From Deltaproteobacteria bacterium (GTDB taxonomy: Bacteria > Myxococcota_A > UBA9042 > PHBI01 > JACKFB01): a stretch of 64,000 bases of DNA. The stretch is taken from positions 200,281-264,280 of the forward strand of contig JACKFB010000008.1 of the NCBI GenBank assembly GCA_020632695.1, written 5' to 3'. The notes under the pieces are model-generated. The model was not told the origin of the DNA, searched no databases, and saw nothing but the letters and a program-made list of their open reading frames with translations. Each line of letters starts with the position of its first letter. Within the stretch, counting starts at the first letter, position 1. This document shows, piece by piece, positions 51,301-59,493 of this stretch. Both the position numbers and the translations under genes were made by a program.

Positions 51301-51860
51301 TGGCCTGGCAGTGCTGGCTCGCTGGGGCTGCCGAAGTCCTCGGAGCCCTCTCTGAGCCTCTCATCCGGGCCTTGGTGGAGGCCGCGAAGTTATCGGCGGA
51401 AACTGATACTAAGGAGTATGTATCTGTATCAGTTTCCGCCGATAACTCGGCTGGCCCTTCGCGATGGGTCTCGGCCTTCGTGGCGAACGCCGGCCCACCG
51501 CCGGCTGCGCTGCCTTCCGAGCGGCGTCTGCGTAATCTTCTCAACGAAGCCACCCGCGGCGAGCGCTGGCGTACCGTGGGCTCGAAGCGCGGCTGCCTGC
51601 GCGTCCGCGAGGACCTGACCGACGACGAGGGCCGCGCGGTCCTAGCCTTCCTCCGCGCCTTGGCCGAGGGCGAGGTCCCGGCGCCGCCGGACGTCTCGCC
51701 GCGGGCTCGGTGGTGGTGGCCTGAGGAGCCGGCCCCTGCCAGCCTGGCTGCGCCCGAGACTGCCGCTGCGCCGACGGTCCGGCTCAGCCTGGCCGCGCCC
51801 AGGGCCCACGCCGCGAATGAGGACCCAGCGCCGTCCGTGGCGCTGGGCTACGACGGGTAG
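48357..51860 (+). CDS. Primase-helicase-like replication protein of the island
   Basis: A 1167-residue protein. A zinc finger (Cys27, Cys30, Cys48, Cys53; SPCPACGEGQGDASLH and NCHRASCQAGG) is followed by a TOPRIM domain: ILIVEGGADFLAAEAL (about residue 242) and VVLAIDADAGGDKACLDLF (about 306). Next comes a P-loop NTPase domain with AVPPGCGKTTAAL (about 416) and a DEAP box (IIIDEAPNAVEL). This order is that of mobile-element primase-helicases. Residues ~1011-1031 are encoded by a long perfect inverted repeat. ATG 48357 is chosen because the zinc finger begins directly after it. It probably starts or supports replication of the excised island. Confidence 0.8.
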   Translation: MARLADLAQTLGYRLSGRGAERRVSPCPACGEGQGDASLHVEKEVWNCHRASCQAGGGALAFMAWHAEGAAWPDLTPDAKRRVRAQLEAHGVERNAGLRLADAPLPPSQPRNLTAAAQWDALRATHRTVTPQAEAWLRARFGDSLAEALWEAPLPVFAAPPPGAPFWRWAHQSPGYALAIPAFVWSGPDQGHVGDFRLRWCGPGPALGDGKRKELGLANSVTDAGGLARFMGDPTRVTPTTPAILIVEGGADFLAAEALRFAGCLPRAWAIVGLPGAGTAQSLGVALGALLTDLEEREEPIAPWRVVLAIDADAGGDKACLDLFVALERSGASVVVHRAGPWPHGADLGDRLAALGSADTAREILEAGPYVPEAQAVVPAIYGEGEPMPLAEARAVLPGLVAKAAEAARTGARSVLAVPPGCGKTTAALMIPVERGAGADYPQVVIALASWELVRQKRQELEALALDRGIDVRISEWVGVGEACHNGKDPASGAPIRARDAFLDSARPASWRQLVCPACPLKPGCRAHAKPSLGSDVVFTVHASLQHLPPAWAERFVIIIDEAPNAVELTPWTLEHLRGPEEAVWLASDPPDTLDALDTLHRGWSDGLRASVFAVVAGQAPSQHTRRIEGRALGEALVGALDAGRGDHALRRALDALERASAVDPDTLPRPDVRRLLREGKHSTRATVRRDLHLLYGAALELMRAVREGREPEPDAARLAMVIPGTSASGPPSFELRQPLRLRAESGAVVLDATAQVTPHVHESFLGDEAAIAGLPVLPHPEGRVVRVHFRHKGLARSRILPAGRQTWRRLASVVRRAVAEATLYAGEDWAPRKAAIITYRDLVEALERHPADGPLAQWQAAVAGLASEPVQTGYFGGTSRASNAFEDVDVLVILGDPWPDLSGRRLDLAAMGSDPDEVDDRMRAEVAAELGQAMGRARAEVRAQTVLLIQIGSVCPAGWEGPSVIRIDPRAPGRPRAQDAVAWQCWLAGAAEVLGALSEPLIRALVEAAKLSAETDTKEYVSVSVSADNSAGPSRWVSAFVANAGPPPAALPSERRLRNLLNEATRGERWRTVGSKRGCLRVREDLTDDEGRAVLAFLRALAEGEVPAPPDVSPRARWWWPEEPAPASLAAPETAAAPTVRLSLAAPRAHAANEDPAPSVALGYDG
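51388..51447. repeat. Perfect 22-bp-arm inverted repeat inside the primase-helicase gene
   Basis: The arm 51388-51409 (beginning AGTTATCGGCGGAAAC) is the exact reverse complement of 51426-51447, around a 16-nt AT-rich loop (51410-51425). The 60-bp block is clearly less GC-rich than the gene around it, and is read in frame. It could be a replication origin or recombination site, or an inserted palindromic element. Confidence 0.85.
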
Positions 51861-51872
51861 AACCCAGCGTCT

Positions 51873-52676
51873 TCAGGCCCTCGGGAGATATCGATGACGC
51901 AGCGTGAGGGAGACTTCCCCGTCGCGGCCCGACAGCGTCGCCTCGACCACCCGCGAGTGGCCCCGCGCAAGCCCGGCGAGACCGCCAGCCGCCGCTCCGA
52001 CGAGCGTGTGTCGGCCACCGCTGCCAAGCAGCGCGCCGAGCGCAGCGCCAATCAACGCGCCCAGGCCAGCGGAGCGTGCGACTTCGCGTCGCGCGCCGGC
52101 GGTCCAGACAAGCTGGTACCCAAGCGACGCGAAATCGGCACGGAGCGCGTCCAACTCGCGAGCGTCCCGATAGAGGACGAGGATTGAGAGGCTGGCCGCT
52201 GCGGAGGACACTGCCTTCACGATGGCGGCTCGGTCCGCCCGTTCCGCCAGGTCGTGCACGCGGGGTCGAGGCGCCCACTCGCCTCGGATTGCGCGGCCCA
52301 GGGAGTCACTCCGCCAGGGCACAACGGCGGGGTCCGACTCTCGCAGCCGCCGTGGGGCGGGTGCGTCGGGCGTCGCGTGCGGCTGAAGCACAACGACGCG
52401 CTTTGACATCTCGACCGCAGCGCAGAGCTCGAAGTCGCACCAAGCACTGTTCCCGAGGCCCGGGCTGTTCAGGACCACAACGGCGGTGGCAGTGCGCATG
52501 CGCTGGACGATCGACGCCTCGATCTCGGTGTCGGTCCCCTCCAGCGGCCGGTGCGCGGGAACCGAGTAGTCAGCGAGGCCGGCTTCGCGGGCGCGAAGCA
52601 GATCGAGCATCCGGTCGTAGAGGTCACCGTCGTGCCAGGAGTGCACGACGAAGATGTTGCAGCGGGATCCTGTCAT
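51873..52676 (-). CDS. ThsB-type TIR-like protein with glycine-zipper tail
   Basis: A 267-residue protein. Residues ~5-125 match the TIR-like fold of ThsB (formerly DUF1863/MTH538): CNIFVVHSWHDGDLYDRMLD, DYSVPAHRPLEG, RTATAVVVLNSPG, AWCDFELCAAVEMSKRVVVL. These domains sense phage and make NAD-derived signals in Thoeris. The C-terminal part contains a Gly/Ala zipper (GLGALIGAALGALLG, VGAAAGGLAGLA; residues ~210-240), likely membrane-inserting, as seen in some abortive-infection effectors. No ThsA partner is seen in the window. It converges on the primase gene, 12 bases apart. Confidence 0.7.
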   Translation of the reverse strand: MTGSRCNIFVVHSWHDGDLYDRMLDLLRAREAGLADYSVPAHRPLEGTDTEIEASIVQRMRTATAVVVLNSPGLGNSAWCDFELCAAVEMSKRVVVLQPHATPDAPAPRRLRESDPAVVPWRSDSLGRAIRGEWAPRPRVHDLAERADRAAIVKAVSSAAASLSILVLYRDARELDALRADFASLGYQLVWTAGARREVARSAGLGALIGAALGALLGSGGRHTLVGAAAGGLAGLARGHSRVVEATLSGRDGEVSLTLRHRYLPRA

Positions 52677-53042
52677 CGCGGATGCCTCTGGACCGGCTTG
52701 GAGCGCGCCGAAGGCCCGGACGGCGCCACGTTCGTGGGTGCGCGCGTGCGGGGCCACCCGAATCGCGCGATGCGCCAAGGTAGGGCCCACCCGCGCGCGG
52801 GCAAGCCGAATCACGCGGATCGGGCATCGCCGCCCGCCGCGCCTGGCGCCGCCCGACGGTTGCGTGGAGCCAGCACCGCGGATCCAGGTAACCCTTGGCG
52901 ACAGCCATCCCTCCCTCCAATCGGCCGCCGACGACTCCATGCCTTCCGGGGGATCCCAATAGCGGCGCTGTCGTCGGCTCCTCGCGCCCTGGAGGATTGG
53001 TCGCACTCGCGATGGAGGCCTCCAGCGCAGAGCACTCCCGCT
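52677..53042. other. No gene seen
   Basis: About 365 bases with only short, arginine-rich open frames on both strands. No repeat or RNA gene recognised. Confidence 0.4.
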
Positions 53043-53285
53043 TCACGCCCCCGTGCAGCCCTCGTCGCGCGGGCGGGGCCTCGGCCTGATGTGGTCGTCC
53101 TTGCCCCAGTCGAGGTCTTCCTCCCAGTCCTCCTCGGCCCAGTAGGGCTCTCCGGGCTTCCTGGGCCCCTTCTTCCTGCGCTCCTCGGCCAGCCTCCTCG
53201 AGTTCTCGATCATCCGCTGCGTGAACGCCTCGGACACCGCCCTGGCTTCGTCCAAGCCGGGTCGGTCTGGGTACTTCGCCGTCAT
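53043..53285 (-). CDS. Small charged protein, 80 aa
   Basis: Frame from ATG 53285 (MTAKYPDRPGLDEARAVSEA). A helical N-terminal half (FTQRMIENSRRLAEERRKKG) is followed by an acidic, Trp-rich stretch (EPYWAEEDWEEDLDWGKDDH) and a basic end. No known domain. The size and composition would fit an antitoxin or a phage-type accessory protein, but nothing shows this. Confidence 0.4.
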   Translation of the reverse strand: MTAKYPDRPGLDEARAVSEAFTQRMIENSRRLAEERRKKGPRKPGEPYWAEEDWEEDLDWGKDDHIRPRPRPRDEGCTGA

Positions 53286-53742
53286 TGCCGTCTCCATACT
53301 TGCGGCGGAACTTCTCCACCCACCGCGGATCGTGTGGTGTCGCTACGCCGTAGTATAGCCCTGGTCTCCCGCGTGAACAGCACCCGGCGGCGCGTCGCCG
53401 GATACGGAGGGACCGCGCCGCCATGCAGAAGTTCGTCCTCGGCGCTGCCGCCGCAACGCCGCTGCCCGTCGGCCTCGATCCCACCGCGGCCCGCACGCCT
53501 GCGGTGCAGCGCCAAGCCCGCCACTCCTCGCGTCAGCCACGGGAAGGCCTGTGTGCTGTGGACCGCCTTGCCCGAAGAGGGTGACCGCCCCGAAAGGGCC
53601 AGCACGGGCGCCCGCGGCTTGACCGCAACTTGGGGCGCGTAGCACCCTCGTCTCGTCCGCCGTGGCACCGCCGGGCAGGGGCGCGTCGTTCGCTGGCGAC
53701 CGGCGCTCGACGCATCGGCCGCGGCGACTCTGGGAGGCGCAG
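53286..53742. other. No gene seen
   Basis: About 450 bases without a supported frame. The strong GGGAGG before 53743 marks the next gene start. Confidence 0.35.
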
Positions 53743-54888
53743 ATGAGGCAAGGGGCTGAGTTGCCAGACGAGGTCTGGGCCGCGATCGCCTCCGACCTTC
53801 GGCGGCTGCACAACCGGAATCACGGGGGCAGAGCAACGGAGTCGCGGGAGGACCTCGCCGGTAGAGTCGTCGAGGCCGCTGGCCTCCCCAACTGCATCTA
53901 TTATCGATGGTTGTTGGCCGAGGCCCCCAGCCACGACAAGTCCGTCCACGAGTGCGTGCGCACAGGACTTGAAGCCGTTCGCGCAGCGCTCGACGCCGAA
54001 GCCAAGAGGCCGATGCGAACGCCCGCGGAGGAATTGCAAGCCTGCCTGCAAACGGACGGCGACATCGACGAGACCCTGGCGCGACTCTCGGTTGCGCCCA
54101 CGAGCTACGTCCACTTCGTCTACCGGCGTCTCGCCGATGGTCAAGCGACCATCGATGAGGCGATAGCGGCGTTCGCGATCGAACAGGAACTGGACAATCC
54201 GATGGACGGGTGGCTGCCCCCAGGCGACTCCACCGCGGCTCCCCTGCCGTGGTCCCGTGAGTTCGGCGACTGCTTCGGGGAGGCGCTCAGGTGGCGGTCC
54301 GACGCGGAGGGCTTCGCCTCATCCAAGGGCCGGCATGGCCTCGAGTTCGCGCGACTCGAACGAGACGCCAAACGCGCCGGCCCAAGTTCGGAGCTGTGGC
54401 TGCGGTACATCGAAGCGCTCGAAGGCCTCCAGGGTCCATACAAGCTGCTCACGGCGCTGGAACAGCGCCTTGCTGCGCCCGCCCGGAGCACGGACCGCGA
54501 CGAGCTCCATCTACGCCTCCGCTACGAGCAGCTTCGCCAAGCGCTGCCATGGCTCGCGGGGCAGCTCGACCCTGTGGTGGCGGGCCCCATGAACTGCGGC
54601 TTGTCGCGGGAAGCGCCGCCACGTGTTCGTTTCGAGTACAAGTGTCCGAAACGGTGGGAGATGCTGGAGTTGACCGACGACGCTGCGACCCGCTACTGCG
54701 GCGGCTGCGGGGAGTCCGTCCACTACTGCGACAACGAATCCGAGGTCCGCGAGCACGCCGCGCGAGGGGACTGCATCGCGGTTTCCGCTAGAGCCCGGGA
54801 CGACGTCTACAAGCTGGAGCACAGCTACTACATGGGGAGGCCGAGCGTACAGACCCGTGTTGGCGACGTCCTGTTCCGCGGGGAGTAG
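53743..54888 (+). CDS. Unknown protein with C-terminal Cys motif, next to DISARM
   Basis: A 381-residue protein with GGGAGG 7 bases before the ATG. Residues 1-300 are helical and acidic, without a known domain. The C-terminal ~80 residues hold a small metal-binding-like module: YKCPKRWEMLELTDDAATR, YCGGCGESVHYCD, then REHAARGDCIAVSA. From memory, similar C-x-x-x-W ... C-x-x-C ... H-x-C modules occur in other proteins of this bacterial group; I could not check this. It lies between the TIR gene and the DISARM operon, in the same direction as the latter, and could be an accessory defence gene. No function assigned. Confidence 0.6.
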   Translation: MRQGAELPDEVWAAIASDLRRLHNRNHGGRATESREDLAGRVVEAAGLPNCIYYRWLLAEAPSHDKSVHECVRTGLEAVRAALDAEAKRPMRTPAEELQACLQTDGDIDETLARLSVAPTSYVHFVYRRLADGQATIDEAIAAFAIEQELDNPMDGWLPPGDSTAAPLPWSREFGDCFGEALRWRSDAEGFASSKGRHGLEFARLERDAKRAGPSSELWLRYIEALEGLQGPYKLLTALEQRLAAPARSTDRDELHLRLRYEQLRQALPWLAGQLDPVVAGPMNCGLSREAPPRVRFEYKCPKRWEMLELTDDAATRYCGGCGESVHYCDNESEVREHAARGDCIAVSARARDDVYKLEHSYYMGRPSVQTRVGDVLFRGE

Positions 54889-55057
54889 CCGAGATGGGAG
54901 AGCATGCGCAAGACCGCCGCCCGCGCTGACACGTCCGTGAGTAAAGCGAGAGGGCGGGCGGCGGTTGCGGGACTCGAGCGGACGTAGCATCTTCGCGGCG
55001 TGCGCCGGCCCGATTGCCCCCTTCGGGCTCGGCTCGAAGTTCCAGGACGGAGCCACC

Positions 55058-55864
55058 ATGCCCTCGGGGACTGACCTCTCACGCCTCTCGACCGACGACA
55101 TCGAGGCGACCTTGGATGCGATCCGGGACCGCCGGGTTGTCGGGCCGCTGACGGCGTCGCGCCTGTCAGCGGCCGGGGTGGCGGTGGACGTGGTCGCGGT
55201 CGCGAGCGCGTGTGGGGGGCTCCCTGCCGACAGCATCGCGCCTGTGCTCGCCGCGGTGCTCGCCGAGCGCCGTCGCGGGCGCCCGGGCGTCGAGCTCGTC
55301 TGGACGGGTCCGGAGCCCAGCGGGGCCACGACTCGGGACACGGCGCGGGTGCTCGAGCATCTGTTTCGCGACGCTCGCACCGAGGTGCTGCTCGCGGGGT
55401 TCTCGTTCGACCACGGCGCCACGCTCTTCGCGAAGCTTCACCACGCGATGGTCACGCGCAACGTGGCCTGCGACTTCTTCGTCGACATCCCGGGCGACCA
55501 GCAGCACGTCCGCGCGGCGGATGAAGAGCGACTCGTGAGCGCCCACGTCGCGGGCTTCCTGGCGGCGCACTGGCCCTGGCGCGCGCGCCCGCGCTTCTTC
55601 TACGACCCGCGCCGCTTCGATCCCACGGTCTATGCGTCCATCCACGCCAAGTGCGTCGTCGTCGACTCGCGGTACGCGTTCGTGACCTCGGCCAACTTCA
55701 CGGACCGCGGCCAGACCCGTAACGTCGAGGTCGGCCTGCTGGTCGACGACGCCCAGCTCGCGGGCCAGCTCGGCGGACACCTGCGCCGCTGTGCCCAGCA
55801 GGACATCTTTCGTCAGGTCCCCACTGGCTGGCTGCCGCCCCTCCCCAGCGAGGATCCCCCATGA
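55058..55864 (+). CDS. drmC: DISARM protein DrmC (phospholipase D-like)
   Basis: A 268-residue PLD-superfamily protein. The HxK motif is in YASIHAKCVVVDSRYAFVTS (His about residue 196), followed by NFTDRGQTRNVEVGLLV. Length and the stand-alone PLD form fit DrmC of the DISARM anti-phage system. ATG 55058 is preceded by GGACGGAG; a longer frame from 54965 has no such site. The stop overlaps the start of drmD (ATGA). In published class 1 systems drmC usually comes last; here it leads the operon. Confidence 0.85.
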   Translation: MPSGTDLSRLSTDDIEATLDAIRDRRVVGPLTASRLSAAGVAVDVVAVASACGGLPADSIAPVLAAVLAERRRGRPGVELVWTGPEPSGATTRDTARVLEHLFRDARTEVLLAGFSFDHGATLFAKLHHAMVTRNVACDFFVDIPGDQQHVRAADEERLVSAHVAGFLAAHWPWRARPRFFYDPRRFDPTVYASIHAKCVVVDSRYAFVTSANFTDRGQTRNVEVGLLVDDAQLAGQLGGHLRRCAQQDIFRQVPTGWLPPLPSEDPP

Positions 55865-58800
55865 CCTCCCCCCAGCTCCCAGGCATGGCCCCGCCCCCGG
55901 ACCCAGGCGCCGGCGTCACCGTGCAGAGTGTCCTACGCACCCTGTCGAAGGAGCGGCTGCTCGACGTCGCCCGCGACCACGGGCTGTCGTTGAGTCCCCG
56001 CGAGACCATCGCCAACCTCGCTCGCGACGTCGAGCGCTCCCGTCAGGCGGACCTCCCGAGCGTGCTCTCGCGCCTGCTCCGCGACGAGCTGCGCAAGGCC
56101 CTCGAAGCCCACGACCTCGACACCAGCGGCCGTGCCCGCCTCGAGCTGGCCGACCGCCTGCTGGCCCACTCCGCCGCCCCGCCCGTCGAGGCCGCCCCCG
56201 ACCTCGCGCCCGACCCCTTCGCGCCCGCCAGGGGCCGCCTGGCCGTCGTTCGCCAGCGCCAATACCTGATCACCGAGGTCGTCCCGCCCCCGAGCCCCGC
56301 GCACGCGACCGTCGCCCGACCCGCCGAGCGCGTCCGCCTCGTCTGCCTCGACGACGACGCCCAGGGCCGCGACCTCGAGGTCTTCTGGCCGCTCGAGCTC
56401 GGCGCCCGCGTCATCGAACCCTCCGCGGAGGGCCTCGGCACCGTCACCCGCCTCGACGACCCCGCCCAATTCGGCGCCTACCTCAACGCGCTGCGCTGGA
56501 ACGCCATCTCCGCCACCGACAACGCGCTCTTCCAGGCGCCGTTCCGCGCTGGCATCCAGCTCATGAACCACCAGATCCCGCCGCTCTCGAAGGCCCTCGC
56601 CCTCCCCCGCGCCAACCTCTTCATCGCCGACGACGTCGGCCTCGGCAAGACCATCGAAGCCGGCCTGGTCCTCCAGGAGCTCATCCTGCGCCAGCAGGTC
56701 GAGCGCGTGCTCATCGTGGCGCCCGCGGCCATCACCCTGCAGTGGCGCGCCGAGATGGAGCAGCGCTTCGGCCAGCGCTTCGAGATCATGAACCGCGCCT
56801 TCGTCGCCCGCTGCCGCCGCGAGCGCGGGTTCGCCGTCAACCCGTGGGCCACGCACAGCCGCTTCATCGTCTCCTACCAGACGCTGCGCCGCCCCGAGTA
56901 CCTCGAGCCGCTGCTCACCCAGCTCGGCGACCGCGCCCGCCGCAGCCTGCTCATCCTCGACGAGGCCCACACCGTCGCCCCCGCGACATCCTCGCGCTAC
57001 GCGGTGGACTCGAACGTCACCCGCACCGTCCGCGACCTCGCCGGCCGCTTCGACAACCGCCTCTTCCTGTCGGCCACCCCACACAACGGCCACTCCAACT
57101 CGTTCTCCGCACTCCTCGAGATCCTCGACTCCGCCCGCTTCACCCGCGGGGTCCCCATCGACGACCCCGCCCAGCTCGAGCCCGTGCTCATCCGCCGCCT
57201 CAAGAGCGACCTCAAGGCCCTTGGCGAGAACTACCCCGATCGCCACATCATCCGGATCGCCCTCGAAGGTGTCGCCGACCCCGCCTCCGACGCCTCCAAC
57301 TGGCGCGCGGCCTTCCACGTCAACGACGCCTCACCCACCCGCTTGGCCCTCGGCCCCGCCCACGACGCCGAGCTTCGCCTGGCCGAGCTGCTGGCCGAGT
57401 ACACCGCCCTGGCCGAGCCGCGCCACGCCCGCGGCCGCCTGGTATTCGTCAGCCTCCAGAAGCGCCTGCTCTCGAGCCTCGAGGCCTTCCATCGCACCCT
57501 GGCGGCCCACACCCGCTGGCTCGGAGACAATCCGGCCTCAGACGCGGCCCAGCTCCACCTCGCCGCGACCGACACCGACGAGGAGGCCTACGGTCTCTCG
57601 GACGACACCCTCGACCTCGACGAGGCCGACGACATCGCCGCGGCATCCCAGGCCTTCAGCGACCCCTCGGCCGAGCTGCGCCGCCTCCTCGAGGCCATGC
57701 GCGCGCTCACCGCCCGGTACCGGCACGCCCCCAGCCCCAAGGTCGTGGCGCTCCGCCACTGGCTGGCCACCCACTGCTGCCCGGCCATCGCCCATGCCGG
57801 CGTCCCTGACGCCCCCAGGCTCACCCCAGCCGACCGCGCCTGGACCAACCGCCGCGTCATCATCTTCACCGAGTACGGCGACACCAAGCGCTACCTCCGC
57901 GACCAGCTTCGCGAGGCCATCGCCGGCACGCCTCACGCCGAGGAGCGCATCGTCGAGATCCACGGCGGCATGGACGACGAGGCCCGCGCCGACGTCCAGG
58001 AACGCTTCAACGACCCCACCAGCCACGCCCGCATCCTGCTCGCCACCGACGCCGCCCGCGAAGGCGTGAACCTGCAAGGCGCGTGCGCCGACCTCTTCCA
58101 CTTCGACATCCCCTGGAACCCCGCCCGCCTCGAGCAGCGGAACGGCCGCATCGACCGCACCGGCCAATCCGAGCCCGTCGTCCGCTGCCACTACTTCACC
58201 TACTCCCAGCGCGCCGAGGACCGCGTCCTCGACGTGCTGGTCCGCAAGGTCGAGGTCATCCAGCGCGAGCTCGGCTCCCTCGGCGCCGTCGTGCTGGACC
58301 GCATCGAGTCCACCCTCGAGCACGGCATCAAGGCCGACGCCGCCGACCGCCTCGACCAGGTCGAGGCCGAGCTGGATCGCCACGTCGATCGCCGCGGCAC
58401 CGCCAACCGCGAGCTCGAATCCTCCCGCGAACTCAAGCGCCTGAAGGCCGAGATCGACCAGGCCGGCCGGCATCTCCAACGTTCCCGCGAGAGAGTCGGG
58501 GTCGACCCCGACGCCCTGCGCGCCGCCATCGAGGTCGGGCTCCGCCTCGCGGGCGCCGACCCGCTCGTCCCCGTCACCGTGACCGGCCGCGACAAGGCCC
58601 CCATCACCGCCTACACCGTCCCGGCCGACAAGCTCCCCGGCTGGGAACGCACCCTGGACACCCTGCGTCGCCCCCGCCGCAACGGCGAAGACTTCTGGGA
58701 GTGGCGCAAGGAACCCCTGCGCCCGGTCGTCTTCGCCCCCACCGCCGGCATGGGCGAGCCGGTCGTCCACCTGCACCTCGAGCATCCCTTCGCCAAGCGC

Positions 58801-59493
58801 GCGCTGAGCCGCTTCCGCTCGCAGGGCTTCGGCCAGAGCGACCTCTCCCGCGCGTCCATCGTGACCGTCCCCGGCCTGCACGAGCCGCGCGTGGTCGCCT
58901 TCGCTCGCCTGTCGCTCTTCGGCCAGGGCGCCCGCCGCCTGCACGACGAGCTGGTCGCCGTCGCCGCCCCGTGGTCGGAGACGGCTGGCGCCACCGGCTT
59001 CACTCCCCTGGACGAGGCCGACGTCGCCAGGACCCTGCTGCGCCTCGACGAGGCCCTGGTCGCCTCGGCCACCGACCCCGCCCGCTTCCCCGAGCGCCAG
59101 GCCGCCCGCCTGGCCGCCTCCGCCGCCCGCGACTTCGCCGTCCTCTGGCCCACCCTCGACGCCGAGGCGGACGCCCGGGCCGCCGCCGCCGCCGTCGACC
59201 TCGAGACGCGCGGTCGCAAGGACGCCGAGGCCCTCGCCGCCATCCTCGGCCGCCAGAAGGTCGCCATCGACAAGCGCATCCAGCAGCTCAGCCTGGACCT
59301 GGGCGACCAGGACTACGCCCGCGACGAGCGCATCCAGGCCCGACGCGACCAGGAGCACATGGTCAACCGCCGCAAGGCGCTGGACGTCGAGGCCGTCGAG
59401 GAGCCCCAAGCCATCCGAGCGCTCTTCGACATCACGCTGCGCCGGGTCACCCCCGTCGGCCTCGTCTACCTGTGGCCGGAGACCCGCGCATGA
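55861..59493 (+). CDS. drmD: DISARM protein DrmD (SNF2-like helicase)
   Basis: A 1210-residue SWI2/SNF2-type ATPase, the hallmark of class 1 DISARM. Seen are Walker A (ADDVGLGKTIEAG, about residue 256), DEAH box (ILDEAHTVAP, about 366), LFLSATPHNGHSNSF (about 403), IFTEYGDTKRYL, LLATDAAREGVNLQG (about 728) and motif VI QRNGRIDRTGQ (about 759). The ~420 residues after the helicase core are helical, with a coiled coil (SSRELKRLKAEIDQAGRHLQ). It overlaps both drmC and drmMI by ATGA. It is thought to act with the methylase and DrmAB on incoming unmodified DNA. Confidence 0.92.
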   Translation: MTSPQLPGMAPPPDPGAGVTVQSVLRTLSKERLLDVARDHGLSLSPRETIANLARDVERSRQADLPSVLSRLLRDELRKALEAHDLDTSGRARLELADRLLAHSAAPPVEAAPDLAPDPFAPARGRLAVVRQRQYLITEVVPPPSPAHATVARPAERVRLVCLDDDAQGRDLEVFWPLELGARVIEPSAEGLGTVTRLDDPAQFGAYLNALRWNAISATDNALFQAPFRAGIQLMNHQIPPLSKALALPRANLFIADDVGLGKTIEAGLVLQELILRQQVERVLIVAPAAITLQWRAEMEQRFGQRFEIMNRAFVARCRRERGFAVNPWATHSRFIVSYQTLRRPEYLEPLLTQLGDRARRSLLILDEAHTVAPATSSRYAVDSNVTRTVRDLAGRFDNRLFLSATPHNGHSNSFSALLEILDSARFTRGVPIDDPAQLEPVLIRRLKSDLKALGENYPDRHIIRIALEGVADPASDASNWRAAFHVNDASPTRLALGPAHDAELRLAELLAEYTALAEPRHARGRLVFVSLQKRLLSSLEAFHRTLAAHTRWLGDNPASDAAQLHLAATDTDEEAYGLSDDTLDLDEADDIAAASQAFSDPSAELRRLLEAMRALTARYRHAPSPKVVALRHWLATHCCPAIAHAGVPDAPRLTPADRAWTNRRVIIFTEYGDTKRYLRDQLREAIAGTPHAEERIVEIHGGMDDEARADVQERFNDPTSHARILLATDAAREGVNLQGACADLFHFDIPWNPARLEQRNGRIDRTGQSEPVVRCHYFTYSQRAEDRVLDVLVRKVEVIQRELGSLGAVVLDRIESTLEHGIKADAADRLDQVEAELDRHVDRRGTANRELESSRELKRLKAEIDQAGRHLQRSRERVGVDPDALRAAIEVGLRLAGADPLVPVTVTGRDKAPITAYTVPADKLPGWERTLDTLRRPRRNGEDFWEWRKEPLRPVVFAPTAGMGEPVVHLHLEHPFAKRALSRFRSQGFGQSDLSRASIVTVPGLHEPRVVAFARLSLFGQGARRLHDELVAVAAPWSETAGATGFTPLDEADVARTLLRLDEALVASATDPARFPERQAARLAASAARDFAVLWPTLDAEADARAAAAAVDLETRGRKDAEALAAILGRQKVAIDKRIQQLSLDLGDQDYARDERIQARRDQEHMVNRRKALDVEAVEEPQAIRALFDITLRRVTPVGLVYLWPETRA

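Noticed and set aside
51873..54888. Complete Thoeris system
   Set aside because: Only a ThsB-like TIR protein is present; the neighbouring genes show no SIR2/SLOG ThsA features.
58083..59489. Upstream extension of the methylase frame inside drmD
   Set aside because: Pro/Arg-rich read-through; ATG 59490 overlapping the drmD stop is the natural start.
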